Shown here: positions 8,044 through 16,376 of the stretch, in pieces
How positions within the stretch are numbered: the stretch's first letter is position 1
How the letters are laid out: every line of letters begins with the position of its first letter
NCBI RefSeq assembly: GCF_001704275.1
Contig: NZ_CP011533.1
Span: forward strand, 7,316,001 to 7,380,000
DNA length: 64,000 bases
Source of the DNA: Streptomyces noursei ATCC 11455
GTDB lineage: Bacteria; Actinomycetota; Actinomycetes; Streptomycetales; Streptomycetaceae
Direction: 5' to 3'
The notes under the pieces: model-generated
Database searches by the model: none
Told to the model about the DNA's origin: nothing
What the model saw: the letters and a program-made list of their open reading frames with translations, nothing else
Translations under genes and position numbers: made by a program

Positions 8044-9330
8044 TTACAGGAAGGTGTGGCCCTCGCCCCGGTACGTCGGCACCGTCCCCACCACCCGGTC
8101 CCCCTCGATCAGGTGCAGCTCCGCGAACCGCTCGCACAGCTCCCCGGCCTTGGCGTGCCGGAACCACACCTTGTCGCCGACCGCCAGCCCGTCCGCCGCC
8201 GCCCCCAGCAGCGGCGTCTGCACCTCGCCCGGCCCCTCCTGCGGGTCGTAGCGCAGCCCGGCCGGCAGATACGGCTCCGGCAGCCGATCCGCACCGGCCA
8301 CCCCCGACGCCGGATACCCGCCCCCCAGCACCGTGACGACGCCGGGCCCCGGCCGCCGCACCACCGGCTGGGCGAACAGCGCCGCCGGACGCCCGCGGAA
8401 CGACCGGAAGTTGTCGAACAGCCGCGGGACGTACAGACCCGAACCGGCCGCGATCTCGGTGACCGCCGCCTCCGCCGCGGTGTGCTGCACGCTCCCCGTC
8501 CCACCGCCGTTGACGAACTCCAGCCGCGGCGCCACCGCCCGCACCGCCCGCACCGCCTCCCAGCGCCGCCGCGCCAGCTCCTTGCGGGCCGCCGCCTGCA
8601 TCACGCGTATCGCCCGCGAGAACACCGGCTTCCCGGCGACCTCGTCGCCCACCCCCGCCACGTGCCCCTCGTAGGCCATCAGCCCCACCAACCGGAACCC
8701 GGGGCGGCGGACCACCGTCCGGGCGATTGCGGCGAGCGCCCCGGGATCCCGCAGCGGCGACCGCCGCGCCCCGACCCGGACCCGCCCGGCCAGCACCCGG
8801 TACGAGGTGTCCAGCTCCAGGCAGACCCGGATCTCCTCGCCGCGGCCCGGACCGGCCGGGCGCGCGGCGTCGATCAGATCCAGCTGCGCCGGGTCGTCGA
8901 CCATCACCGTCACCGCCGCCGCGAGCCCGGGGTCACCGGCCAGCTCCGCGAACCCGGCCCGGTCCGCCGACGGATACGCCAGCAGCACGTCCGGGAATCC
9001 CGACCGCGCCAGCCACAGCGACTCGGCCAGCGTGAAGCTCATGATCCCCGCGAAGCCCTCGCGCGCCAGCACCCGCTCCAGCAGCGCCCGGCAGCGCACC
9101 GACTTGCTCGCCACCCGGATCGGCTTCCCCTTCGAACGGCGCACCAGATCGGCGGCGTTGGCGTCGAAGGCCGCCAGATCGACGACGGCCAGCGGCGCGT
9201 CGAGATGGGCGGTGGCCCGGTCGTACGGGGTCTCCCCGGCGCGCGGGGGTCCCCCCTGCGCGAGCGGGGAGCGGCGGCCGGCCCGGGGAAGGGCGCCGGC
9301 GGCGGGCGCGTCGGTGGAGTGCGGGGACAT
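8044..9330 (-). CDS. PLP fold-type III enzyme: amino acid deaminase / D-threonine aldolase-like alanine racemase-domain protein
   Basis: A 428-residue protein with an alanine racemase N-terminal barrel followed by a D-serine dehydratase-like C-terminal domain. The PLP lysine is expected in IRVASKSVRC, after the typical DAPLAVVDLAAFDANAADL opening, and VGLMAYEGHVAG plus NGGGTGS are the phosphate-binding parts seen in this family. It ends with the metal-binding-like HAKAGELCERF segment. The ATG at 9330 lacks a strong ribosome binding site, so the start could differ by a few codons. It is divergent from the proline-rich membrane protein gene and converges with the HAD gene, with no operon partner. 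Family members act on D-amino acids or hydroxy-amino acids; the precise reaction is open. Confidence 0.82.
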   Translation of the reverse strand: MSPHSTDAPAAGALPRAGRRSPLAQGGPPRAGETPYDRATAHLDAPLAVVDLAAFDANAADLVRRSKGKPIRVASKSVRCRALLERVLAREGFAGIMSFTLAESLWLARSGFPDVLLAYPSADRAGFAELAGDPGLAAAVTVMVDDPAQLDLIDAARPAGPGRGEEIRVCLELDTSYRVLAGRVRVGARRSPLRDPGALAAIARTVVRRPGFRLVGLMAYEGHVAGVGDEVAGKPVFSRAIRVMQAAARKELARRRWEAVRAVRAVAPRLEFVNGGGTGSVQHTAAEAAVTEIAAGSGLYVPRLFDNFRSFRGRPAALFAQPVVRRPGPGVVTVLGGGYPASGVAGADRLPEPYLPAGLRYDPQEGPGEVQTPLLGAAADGLAVGDKVWFRHAKAGELCERFAELHLIEGDRVVGTVPTYRGEGHTFL

Positions 9331-9474
9331 GGCCCGCAGCCTGCCAGACCCCGCTACCACTGGGTAGGGGGACGAACCGCATCGGAAGTGACGCCGGAGC
9401 GCCGAGGGGTTGGAGCAGCGGCCGGGCCAGCCCTTACAGTGGCTCGACACCGCAACCAGCAGGTCAGCGGCGTG

Positions 9475-10842
9475 ATGTCCGGATACGAACCACCCTGCCC
9501 CGATTGTCTTTCGGGTCCGGGGCACACCGTGCGAAGGGGAGCGCTGGTGAGCGCCGACGCCGATTACGCCGATGCTCCGCGCATCCCACCCATACCCCCG
9601 CGCCCGCCGCACCGCCCCGCCGCGCCGCCCGCCGACGAGGACCCCAGGACCACCGTCCTGCGCCCGGTCCCCGCCGACCCCACCGTCCCCCCGCCAGCGG
9701 CCCCGGCCACCCCCTCCGCCACGCCCCCCGCCGCCCGGCAGCCGCTCCCCGCCGAGACCGCCCCGGCCCCCGCACCCCCGGCCACACCGCCGGCCCCGGC
9801 CGCCCCGCCCCGCCCGTCGGCCCCGCCGACCACCCCGCCCCCGCCGCGCCCCGAGCCACCGGCCGCCCCGCCGCGCCCCGGCCGCGCCCCCCGGTCGTTC
9901 CGCGACACCGCCGCCTTCCACCTGGCCAACAGCGCCCCCTTGTGGGACGAGTCGTCCGACCACCCCGCGAGCCCCCCGCCGCCCGCCGCGCCCCCGCCCG
10001 CCCCGGCCTGGCCGGCACCTCCCGCCCGCCCCACGGCGGACGAGCCCGCCCCGCGCCGCCCGTTGGCCGACCGGCTGCCCGGCACCCGGGTCGTCGCGGC
10101 GGCCGTCGGACTGGTCCTCGGCGTCGGCCTGATCGTCGGCGCGGCGGCCGGCAGCTGGCTCACCGAAGCCCCCGCCAAGGGCGCCCCGACGCCCGAGAGC
10201 ATCTTCGCCAAGGGCCAGGACGCCTGGCGCAACACCCCCGTCGACACCCTCTTCCCACGCACCGTCGAGGGCCTGGCCGCCGGCCCCGGCGGCGCCGACC
10301 GGACCTGGACGCGGATCGCCGTCGCCCCCGACACCGACTGCACCGCCCGCTACGAGGGCCCCCTCGCCAAGGAACTCGCCCCGGCCGGCTGCGCCCGCCT
10401 GCTGCGCGCCACCTACGTCGACGCCACCCGCACCCACGTCATCACCGTCGGCGCCCAGACCACCAGGGCCGACCGGGCCGGGATGATGGACCTCAACGCC
10501 CGCTTCAGCACCAACGACCTGGCCGACCACAAGGCCCTGATGCCGCTGCCGCTGGCCGCCAAGGGCACCCCGGCAGAGGACTTCGGCCCCGCCCAGCGGG
10601 CCAGTTGGACGGTGCGGATACTCACCGACGTCCCGGTCGTGGTCTACACCGTCTCCGGCTTCGCGGACGGCCGCGAGATCACCGACCCGCAGCCCGCCGA
10701 CGCCGCCGTCCAGCCCGGGACCGCCACCACCGCCGCCGAGTCCGGGCTCGGCCACGACGCCAAGGGCCTCGCGGACAAGATCAGCGCGGCCTTCCGTACC
10801 GCGTCCGGCGTCCCCGCCCAGTCCACGGAGGTGGCGTCATGA
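9475..10842 (+). CDS. Proline-rich single-pass membrane protein coupled to mycosin
   Basis: A 455-residue protein. Residues about 40-190 are a Pro/Ala-rich disordered region, one transmembrane helix follows at about 204-226 (VVAAAVGLVLGVGLIVGAAAG), and the C-terminal 220 residues are a predicted extracytoplasmic domain with two cysteines (DTDCTARY, PAGCARLL) that could form a disulphide. If the ATG at 9475 is right, the N-terminus carries a CPDC motif; an alternative GTG at 9547 has a better ribosome binding site (AAGGGGAG) and would remove it. The stop overlaps the mycosin start (ATGA), so the two are translationally coupled and probably act together at the cell envelope. Function otherwise unknown. 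Confidence 0.75.
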   Translation: MSGYEPPCPDCLSGPGHTVRRGALVSADADYADAPRIPPIPPRPPHRPAAPPADEDPRTTVLRPVPADPTVPPPAAPATPSATPPAARQPLPAETAPAPAPPATPPAPAAPPRPSAPPTTPPPPRPEPPAAPPRPGRAPRSFRDTAAFHLANSAPLWDESSDHPASPPPPAAPPPAPAWPAPPARPTADEPAPRRPLADRLPGTRVVAAAVGLVLGVGLIVGAAAGSWLTEAPAKGAPTPESIFAKGQDAWRNTPVDTLFPRTVEGLAAGPGGADRTWTRIAVAPDTDCTARYEGPLAKELAPAGCARLLRATYVDATRTHVITVGAQTTRADRAGMMDLNARFSTNDLADHKALMPLPLAAKGTPAEDFGPAQRASWTVRILTDVPVVVYTVSGFADGREITDPQPADAAVQPGTATTAAESGLGHDAKGLADKISAAFRTASGVPAQSTEVAS

Positions 10843-12032
10843 TCAAGTCCGCGCTGCGGGCCGCGACCGTCGCCCTGACCTCCGCCGCCCTGGCCGTCCT
10901 GCCCGCGCTGCCGGCCCGCGCGGACGCCATCCGCGCCCAGCAGTGGGGCCTGACGGCCATCCACGCCCAGGAAGCCTGGCAGACCACCAAGGGCGCCGGG
11001 ATCACCGTCGCCGTCCTCGACACCGGCGTCGACGGCGCCCACCCCGACCTGACCGGCCAGGTCCTGCCCGAAAAGGACCTGATCGGCTTCGGCGCCCGCC
11101 GCGGCGACGACGCCTGGGCCCAGCACGGCACCGGCATGGCCAGCGTCATCGCCGGCCACGGCCACGGCGCCGGACGCTCCGACGGCATCCTCGGCGTCGC
11201 CCCCGAGGCCAGGATCCTGCCGATCCGGGTGATCCTGGAGGACCACGACCCCGACCGCCGGCGGGCCCGCGACCAGAAGCCCGGCGCCCTCGCCGACGGC
11301 ATCCGCTGGGCCGCCGACCACGGCGCCGACGTGATCAACATGTCCCTGGGCGACGACAGCGAGACCGCCCACCCCGACCCCCGCGAGGACTCCGCGATCC
11401 AGTACGCCCTCGGCAAGGGCATCCCGGTGGTCGCCTCGGCCGGCAACGGCGGCGAGAAGGGCAACCACATCTCCTACCCGGCGGCCTACCCCGGCGTCAT
11501 CGCGGCCACCGCCGTCACCCACCTGGACGCCCGCGCCTCGTTCTCCACCAGCCACTGGTACGCCACGGTCAGCGCCCCCGGCTACGACATCCTCATGGAC
11601 GACCACGGCACCGGCTACCTCTCCGGCCAGGGCACCAGCCCCGCCGCCGCCTTCGTCTCCGGCGCCGTCGCGCTGATCCGCTCCGCGCACCGCGACCTCA
11701 GCCCCACCCAGATCCGCGACCTGCTGACCAGCACGGCCCAGCACCGCCCCGAAGGCGGCCGCAACGACGACTTCGGCGCCGGCCTCGTCGACCCCGCCGC
11801 CGCCCTCAAGGCCGCCGCGGACCTCGCCCCCACCCCCCAGAAGCCGGCCCCCGTCGCCTACCCGCACCGCTACTTCGGCCCCGGCCCGGTCACCGACCCC
11901 GCCGACGACACCCCCGTCAACTGGCTCCCCTGGACCCTCGCCGCCACCGGCCTGGCCCTCACCACCGCCTCCTACTTCGCCTGGCGCACCCGCCCCACTG
12001 GCCCCCCGAGGCACACCCCCACCCACCCATAA
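10839..12032 (+). CDS. Mycosin-type subtilisin protease (type VII secretion-associated, S8 family)
   Basis: A 397-residue protease with a signal peptide (MIKSALRAATVAL..., cleavage after ARA near residue 29). The catalytic triad is visible as VLDTGVDGAHPD (Asp), QHGTGMASVIAG (His) and GTSPAAAF (Ser), with ASAGNGG as the oxyanion-hole segment. A C-terminal transmembrane helix (LPWTLAATGLALTTASYFAW) and a short basic tail anchor it, the MycP architecture. MycP proteases belong to ESX/type VII systems, but no eccB-E or WXG100 genes are visible nearby. It overlaps the upstream membrane protein gene by ATGA. It may instead process cell-surface proteins independently of secretion. Confidence 0.9.
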   Translation: MIKSALRAATVALTSAALAVLPALPARADAIRAQQWGLTAIHAQEAWQTTKGAGITVAVLDTGVDGAHPDLTGQVLPEKDLIGFGARRGDDAWAQHGTGMASVIAGHGHGAGRSDGILGVAPEARILPIRVILEDHDPDRRRARDQKPGALADGIRWAADHGADVINMSLGDDSETAHPDPREDSAIQYALGKGIPVVASAGNGGEKGNHISYPAAYPGVIAATAVTHLDARASFSTSHWYATVSAPGYDILMDDHGTGYLSGQGTSPAAAFVSGAVALIRSAHRDLSPTQIRDLLTSTAQHRPEGGRNDDFGAGLVDPAAALKAAADLAPTPQKPAPVAYPHRYFGPGPVTDPADDTPVNWLPWTLAATGLALTTASYFAWRTRPTGPPRHTPTHP

Positions 12033-12193
12033 CCCACCGCACCCAACAGCCCCGCGCCGCAGGCGCACAAGCGAACCCCCACGGCGGGACAGCCGACAAC
12101 GCGCGAAGCCGGCCACAGGGCCCACGACGGGAAACCCAACAACGTGGGAAGCAGCCGGCCGCAGGCCCAAGCGCAGCGGATACGCTCAGGACC

Positions 12194-12925
12194 GTGCAAA
12201 AGAACATCCCCAACCCCGGTTTCGCCGACGACGACGGCTCCGCCGACCCCGCCCTCGGCGCGGCGCTCGCGGCCTACGCGACGGACCCCGGCACCGAACC
12301 CGCCCTGCTCGCCGCCCTGGCGGACGCCCGCCTCCTCGTCCCGGTCGTGGCGGTCCTCGGCGAGGTCGAGACCGGCCCCGACGGGCTGCGCCGGGAGAAG
12401 ACCAGCGACATGGCGGTGCCCACCCTCACCGCCCCCGACGGTCGCCGCGCCCTGCCCGCCTTCACCTCCATGGAGACCCTCCAGCGCTGGCGGCCGGACG
12501 CCCGCCCGGTCGCGGTGCCGCTCCGCCAGGCGCTGCTGGCCGCCGCGCACGAGCAGGCCGACACCGTCGTCCTCGACCTGGCCGGACCGGTCACCTACCA
12601 GCTCACCGGCGCCGCCCTCCGGGCCCTCGCGGAGGGCCGGACCAGCGCCGACCCGCTCGCCGACCCGGCCGTCACCGAGGCGCTGCGGGCCCTCCTCGCC
12701 GCCGAGCCGGCGGTCCACGTCGCGCGTCTGACGCGGTCTGCGGAGACCGACGGCACCCTCGCCCTGGGCCTGGCCCCCGGCGCCGTCCCCGCCGAGGCCG
12801 CCCAGCGCCTGGCCCAGGCACTCGCCACCGACGAGACCCTCCGCGCCCGACTCGTCCGCGGCCTCGACCTGGCCCTCCTGCCGCCCGGCGCCGACGCCTC
12901 CGGAGACCTCCTCTACCAGCGCTGA
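12194..12925 (+). CDS. SseB-family protein
   Basis: A 243-residue cytoplasmic protein with an SseB N-terminal domain: LLAALADARLLVPVV...EKTSDMAVPTLTAPDGRRALPAFTSMETLQRW (residues about 36-104) is the conserved stretch. The C-terminal half resembles the second SseB-like repeat. Family members have no settled biochemical role; in streptomycetes the gene is a conserved neighbour of the aquaporin/infC region. The GTG start lies within a typical leader; the long open frame upstream was rejected because it lies opposite the mycosin reading frame. About 160 bp separate it from the mycosin gene. Confidence 0.8.
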   Translation: MQKNIPNPGFADDDGSADPALGAALAAYATDPGTEPALLAALADARLLVPVVAVLGEVETGPDGLRREKTSDMAVPTLTAPDGRRALPAFTSMETLQRWRPDARPVAVPLRQALLAAAHEQADTVVLDLAGPVTYQLTGAALRALAEGRTSADPLADPAVTEALRALLAAEPAVHVARLTRSAETDGTLALGLAPGAVPAEAAQRLAQALATDETLRARLVRGLDLALLPPGADASGDLLYQR

Positions 12926-12958
12926 TCCGCCGGCAGCCGGGCCGGCCGGACGCTCCTC

Positions 12959-12986
12959 GCGGCGGGCCCGACGGCTCGCCCGCCGC
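12959..12986 (+). terminator. Hairpin after the SseB-like gene
   Basis: GCGGCGGGC pairs with GCCCGCCGC across a 10-nt loop, 34 bp after the stop. Confidence 0.6.
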
Positions 12987-13061
12987 CCGCGCCCAACGGG
13001 CGGCGCCGCTCTCCGGGCCGCACAATGCCAGGAGAGCTCAAGATCCACGCGAGGAGAGCCC

Positions 13062-13832
13062 ATGGAGACCACGGAGACCCGCACGGTCGTATCCGAATTC
13101 CTCGGCACGCTGCTCCTGGTGTTCTTCGCCGTCGGCGCGGCAGTGCTGGCCGGCGAATACATCGGCACCTTCGGCATCGCCCTGGCCTTCGGCTTCGTCA
13201 TGCTGGCGCTTGCCTACGCGCTAGGCCCGATCTCGGGCTGCCACATCAATCCCGCGGTGACGCTCGGCATGCTGGTGGCCCGGCGCATCACGGTCCGGAC
13301 CGCCGTCGAGTACTGGGTCGCGCAGATCCTCGGCGGCATCGTCGGTGCGGCCCTGCTCTTCCTGGTCGCCAAGCAGGTCCCGGGGCTGCAGACCCACGCG
13401 GCCTTCGGCACGAACGGCTGGGGCGACCGTTCGGCGGTGCACATCAACCTCGGCGGCGCGTTCGTGGCCGAGATCGTGATGACCTTCCTGTTCGTCTTCG
13501 TCGTGCTCGGCGTCACGCACAAGGTGGCGGTGGTGGGCTTCGGCGGCCTGGCGATCGGTCTGGCCCTGGCCACCGTCCACCTCATCGGCATCCCGCTGGA
13601 CGGCACCTCGGTGAACCCGGCGCGGAGCCTGGGCCCAGCCCTGTTCGCGGGCGGCGCGGCGATCACCCAGGTGTGGTTGTTCCTCATCGCGCCACTGATC
13701 GGCGGTGCGCTGGCGGCGGTGGTGCACCAGGTCACCCACCCGCCCCAGGAGCCGGTCGTGACCGCCGACCGGACCGCCCGCGGCGAGCCGAAGACCTCGG
13801 ACGAGCCGCCGGCCTCCGGCGACCGCGTCTGA
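13062..13832 (+). CDS. aqpZ: Aquaporin (MIP family, AqpZ-like)
   Basis: A 256-residue major intrinsic protein with six membrane segments and both pore motifs, HINPAVT and SVNPARS. The selectivity filter reads as in water-specific channels: Phe in the second helix (LAFGF), His and Thr in the VHLIGIPLDGTSVNPARS stretch, and Arg after the second NPA. It therefore should conduct water rather than glycerol. The hydrophilic C-terminal tail of about 30 residues is lineage-specific. The ATG at 13062 follows GAGGAGAG. It is monocistronic, ending at a strong bidirectional hairpin. Confidence 0.93.
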   Translation: METTETRTVVSEFLGTLLLVFFAVGAAVLAGEYIGTFGIALAFGFVMLALAYALGPISGCHINPAVTLGMLVARRITVRTAVEYWVAQILGGIVGAALLFLVAKQVPGLQTHAAFGTNGWGDRSAVHINLGGAFVAEIVMTFLFVFVVLGVTHKVAVVGFGGLAIGLALATVHLIGIPLDGTSVNPARSLGPALFAGGAAITQVWLFLIAPLIGGALAAVVHQVTHPPQEPVVTADRTARGEPKTSDEPPASGDRV

Positions 13833-13860
13833 GGTCGCGGGCCGCGGCCCCGTACGCGCG

Positions 13861-13895
13861 CGAGCCCCGGCCGGAGCGGATCCGGCCGGGGCTCG
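13861..13895. terminator. Bidirectional terminator between aquaporin and DUF1844 genes
   Basis: A perfect 15-bp inverted repeat (CGAGCCCCGGCCGGA and its complement) with a 5-nt loop, between convergent genes. Confidence 0.85.
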
Positions 13896-13924
13896 TCGTC
13901 GCTGTGCGGGGCTACCCGCGGGGC

Positions 13925-14314
13925 TCAGCCGTAGACCGGCCCGGTGAACTTCTCCCCGGGGCCCTGGCCCGGCTCGTCCGGGACCACCGACGCCTCGCGG
14001 AAGGCGAGCTGGAGCGACTTCAGGCCGTCCCGCAGCGGCGCCGCGTGGTAGGAGCCGATCTCGGTGGCGCTGGCGGTGACCAACCCGGCCAGTGCGTGGA
14101 TGAGCTTGCGGGCCTCGTCCAGGTCCTTGTGGTCCTCGCCGCCCTCGGCGAGCCCGAGGTTGACCGCCGCCGAGCTCATCAGGTGCACCGCGACCGTGGT
14201 GATCACCTCGACCGCCGGCACGTCCGCGATGTCCCGGGTCATGGTCTCGAAGTCGGGCCGGGCCGCGTCGCCGGTCTCCGGGGCGGTCGGCTGCTGGGGG
14301 GTCTGCTCGCTCAT
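13925..14314 (-). CDS. DUF1844 family protein
   Basis: A 129-residue acidic protein of the DUF1844 family, recognisable from the central VITTVAVHLMSSAAVNLGLAEGG...DLDEARKLIHALAGLV helical region. It is found almost universally next to infC in actinobacteria, divergently transcribed as here. No catalytic residues or membrane segments are evident. The ATG at 14314 has AGGAAG upstream. Function unknown; conservation of its position beside the infC-rpmI-rplT operon suggests a housekeeping role linked to translation or cell physiology, which is inference. Confidence 0.85.
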   Translation of the reverse strand: MSEQTPQQPTAPETGDAARPDFETMTRDIADVPAVEVITTVAVHLMSSAAVNLGLAEGGEDHKDLDEARKLIHALAGLVTASATEIGSYHAAPLRDGLKSLQLAFREASVVPDEPGQGPGEKFTGPVYG

Positions 14315-14478
14315 GTGCTGGCGCTTCACTTCCTGCTGGACGGGTCGCCCCCAGCCTATGGCCCCGGTCCGGCGACTCCGCGCCCGGGAGCGCCGGACGG
14401 CCGCCGGACGGGCGGTGGCGGGCCGCGGCGGGCGCCGGACCGGGCGCGGGCCCGGTGCACAGGAGTGGGGCTGCCCTC

Positions 14479-14668
14479 TTGACTCGTGTATTCTGGTGTT
14501 CCGACCGGCCGGACACGCATGTGACCGGCCCACAAGTGGAGGCTCCGATCTCCCACCCGACCGATCTCAGGTTGGCGGGTCAACGGTCTGGCTGCGCCCC
14601 GCGGAGATTTCGCGGCGGTGCTCCTGATCCACGTGGAGCCCCGCCTGTGTCCCGTCCGGGGCGTTTTT
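14479..14668 (+). promoter_or_regulatory. infC leader with candidate transcription attenuator
   Basis: The DUF1844-infC gap (14315-14753) has no gene. A TTGACT element at 14479-14484 could be a -35 box, with no convincing -10. At 14638-14662 GCCCCG pairs with CGGGGC across 13 nt, and five T residues follow directly (14664-14668), an intrinsic terminator that is unusual for this genus and lies 86 bp before the infC start. A second copy of GCCCCG at 14595-14600 could compete for the same 3' arm. In Bacillus the homologous operon is controlled by L20-dependent attenuation; applying that here is inference. Confidence 0.5.
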
Positions 14669-14753
14669 CGTATGCCGGCGCGGTTGGTCACACCGAAACA
14701 GACGTTACGCGGCAGTCCGCCAGGCCGTCGCGTGGTGCTACCGAGGAGGATCC

Positions 14754-15368
14754 ATCAGCGCCGAGCCCCGCATCAACGACCGGATTCGCGTCCCCGAGGT
14801 GCGACTCGTCGGTCCCAGTGGCGAGCAGGTCGGCATTGTGCCGCTTGCCAAGGCCCTGGAGCTTGCGCAGGAGTACGACCTCGACCTGGTCGAGGTGGCG
14901 GCGAACGCCCGTCCGCCGGTCTGCAAGCTCATGGACTACGGAAAGTTCAAGTACGAGTCGGCCATGAAGGCCCGTGAGGCGCGCAAGAACCAGGCGCACA
15001 CGGTCATCAAGGAGATGAAGCTCCGGCCGAAGATCGACCCGCACGACTACGACACCAAAAAGGGTCACGTCGTCCGGTTCCTCAAGCAGGGTGACAAGGT
15101 CAAGATCACGATCATGTTCCGTGGTCGTGAGCAGTCGCGCCCCGAGCTGGGCTTCCGACTGCTCCAGCGGCTCGCGGAGGACGTCCAGGACCTCGGCTTC
15201 ATCGAGTCGAACCCGAAGCAGGACGGCCGGAACATGATCATGGTCCTCGGTCCGCACAAGAAGAAGACCGAGGCGATGGCCGAGGCCCGCGAGGCGCAGG
15301 CCGCCCGCAAGGCGGAACGCCAGGGCGCTGCTCCCGCGGAGCCCGCTGAGGAGCACGCCGAGGCGTGA
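14754..15368 (+). CDS. infC: Translation initiation factor IF-3, apparent ATC start
   Basis: A 204-residue IF-3 with the N-terminal domain (to about residue 85, including the conserved [15 protein letters not shown]) and the C-terminal ribosome-binding domain ([18 protein letters not shown]). The universally conserved RINDRIR segment lies upstream of the first GTG (14799), so a GTG start would delete it. An ATC at 14754 is in frame, 4-6 nt after a near-perfect GAGGAGGA, and gives the full conserved N-terminus. infC genes in other bacteria use rare starts such as AUU so that IF-3 represses its own synthesis. A basic/acidic C-terminal extension ([13 protein letters not shown]...) is typical for actinobacteria. 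First gene of the infC-rpmI-rplT operon. Confidence 0.92.
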   Translation: MSAEPRINDRIRVPEVRLVGPSGEQVGIVPLAKALELAQEYDLDLVEVAANARPPVCKLMDYGKFKYESAMKAREARKNQAHTVIKEMKLRPKIDPHDYDTKKGHVVRFLKQGDKVKITIMFRGREQSRPELGFRLLQRLAEDVQDLGFIESNPKQDGRNMIMVLGPHKKKTEAMAEAREAQAARKAERQGAAPAEPAEEHAEA

Positions 15369-15397
15369 GCTCTTGGGTGAGCCGCCCCGGATCCAGG

Positions 15398-15467
15398 CCG
15401 GGGCGCCAGCCCCGGAACAACCGATACATCTGACGCTCCCGCGTGCCGGTCCCCGCCGGTGGGAGCG
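15398..15467 (+). promoter_or_regulatory. Intercistronic hairpins between infC and rpmI
   Basis: Two stems occur in the 123-bp gap: CCGGGGC/GCCCCGG with a 4-nt loop (15398-15415) and CGCTCCC/GGGAGCG spanning 15434-15467. They could be processing, attenuation or L20-binding elements; which one cannot be told from sequence. Confidence 0.4.
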
Positions 15468-15491
15468 CCACTGACGAGGAGAGAACGGCGC

Positions 15492-15686
15492 ATGCCGAAG
15501 AACAAGACGCACAGCGGTGCCAGCAAGCGCTTCAAGGTCACCGGCTCCGGCAAGGTCCTGCGCGAGCGCGCCGGCAAGCGCCACCTGCTCGAGCACAAGT
15601 CGTCCCGCGTGACGCGCCGCCTCACCGGCAACGCCGAGATGGCCCCGGGCGACGCCGCGAAGATCAAGAAGCTTCTCGGCAAGTGA
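15492..15686 (+). CDS. rpmI: 50S ribosomal protein L35
   Basis: A 64-residue L35 beginning [18 protein letters not shown], with the conserved [14 protein letters not shown] core. Length and both ends match the family. The ATG follows GAGGAGAG; an in-frame ATG 33 bp upstream was rejected because MPKNK is the conserved N-terminus. It lies between infC and rplT in the standard operon order. Confidence 0.97.
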   Translation: MPKNKTHSGASKRFKVTGSGKVLRERAGKRHLLEHKSSRVTRRLTGNAEMAPGDAAKIKKLLGK

Positions 15687-15746
15687 GCCGGGCGCTCCGC
15701 CACACGGGCGGGGCGTACCGACCCGACCGGGACCTAACGTCGATTC

Positions 15747-15773
15747 GGGCCGTGTGACGAACAACCACGGCCC
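15747..15773 (+). promoter_or_regulatory. Hairpin between rpmI and rplT
   Basis: GGGCCGTG pairs with CACGGCCC across 11 nt, ending 19 bp before the rplT start. It may be involved in L20 autoregulation or mRNA processing; this is inference. Confidence 0.35.
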
Positions 15774-15792
15774 CGCTACAAGGAGTTAACAA

Positions 15793-16179
15793 GTGGCACG
15801 CGTCAAGCGGGCAGTCAACGCCCACAAGAAGCGCCGGGCGATCCTGGAGCAGGCCAGCGGCTACCGCGGCCAGCGCTCCCGCCTGTACCGCAAGGCCAAG
15901 GAGCAGGTCACCCACTCCTTCGTCTACAACTACAACGACCGCAAGAAGCGCAAGGGCGACTTCCGTCAGCTGTGGATCCAGCGCATCAACGCCGCTGCCC
16001 GCGCCAACGGCATGACCTACAACCGCTTCATCCAGGGTCTGAAGGCCGCCAGCATCGAGGTGGACCGCAAGATCCTCGCCGACCTCGCCGTGAACGACGC
16101 CGGTGCGTTCGCCGCGCTGGTCGAGGTCGCGCAGAAGGCGCTGCCGAGCGACGTCAACGCCCCGAAGGCTGCTGCCTGA
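15793..16179 (+). CDS. rplT: 50S ribosomal protein L20
   Basis: A 128-residue L20. The basic N-terminal extension ([20 protein letters not shown]) and the globular RNA-binding domain ([23 protein letters not shown]) are canonical; the acidic/alanine tail is slightly longer than in E. coli. The GTG start has AAGGAG upstream. Binds 23S rRNA early in 50S assembly and, in other bacteria, represses its own operon. Last gene of the operon, followed by a hairpin terminator. Confidence 0.97.
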   Translation: MARVKRAVNAHKKRRAILEQASGYRGQRSRLYRKAKEQVTHSFVYNYNDRKKRKGDFRQLWIQRINAAARANGMTYNRFIQGLKAASIEVDRKILADLAVNDAGAFAALVEVAQKALPSDVNAPKAAA

Positions 16180-16229
16180 ATCGCGGCCTGACGCCGACGG
16201 CGTCGTGACGATGTGACGACGTTGTGATT

Positions 16230-16261
16230 GCGGACCCGCGGGCCCCGGCCTGCGGGTCCGC
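16230..16261 (+). terminator. Terminator of the infC-rpmI-rplT operon
   Basis: Perfect 10-bp stem GCGGACCCGC/GCGGGTCCGC with a 12-nt loop, 51 bp after rplT. Confidence 0.8.
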
Positions 16262-16376
16262 CGCGTTTCCGGGTTTCCCGGGCCCGTCCCCCACGCTCTC
16301 GGCCCCGTTCGAGCGGGGGAGACCCCATCGTCCGCACCGGGCCCCCGCACCGAACGAAAGAAGCGAGCCGCCGCCC

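Noticed and set aside
9547..10842. Later GTG start for the proline-rich membrane protein
   Set aside because: It has a better ribosome binding site, but the longer form includes a CPDC motif similar to N-termini seen in related proteins. Not resolved; listed as an alternative in the entry.
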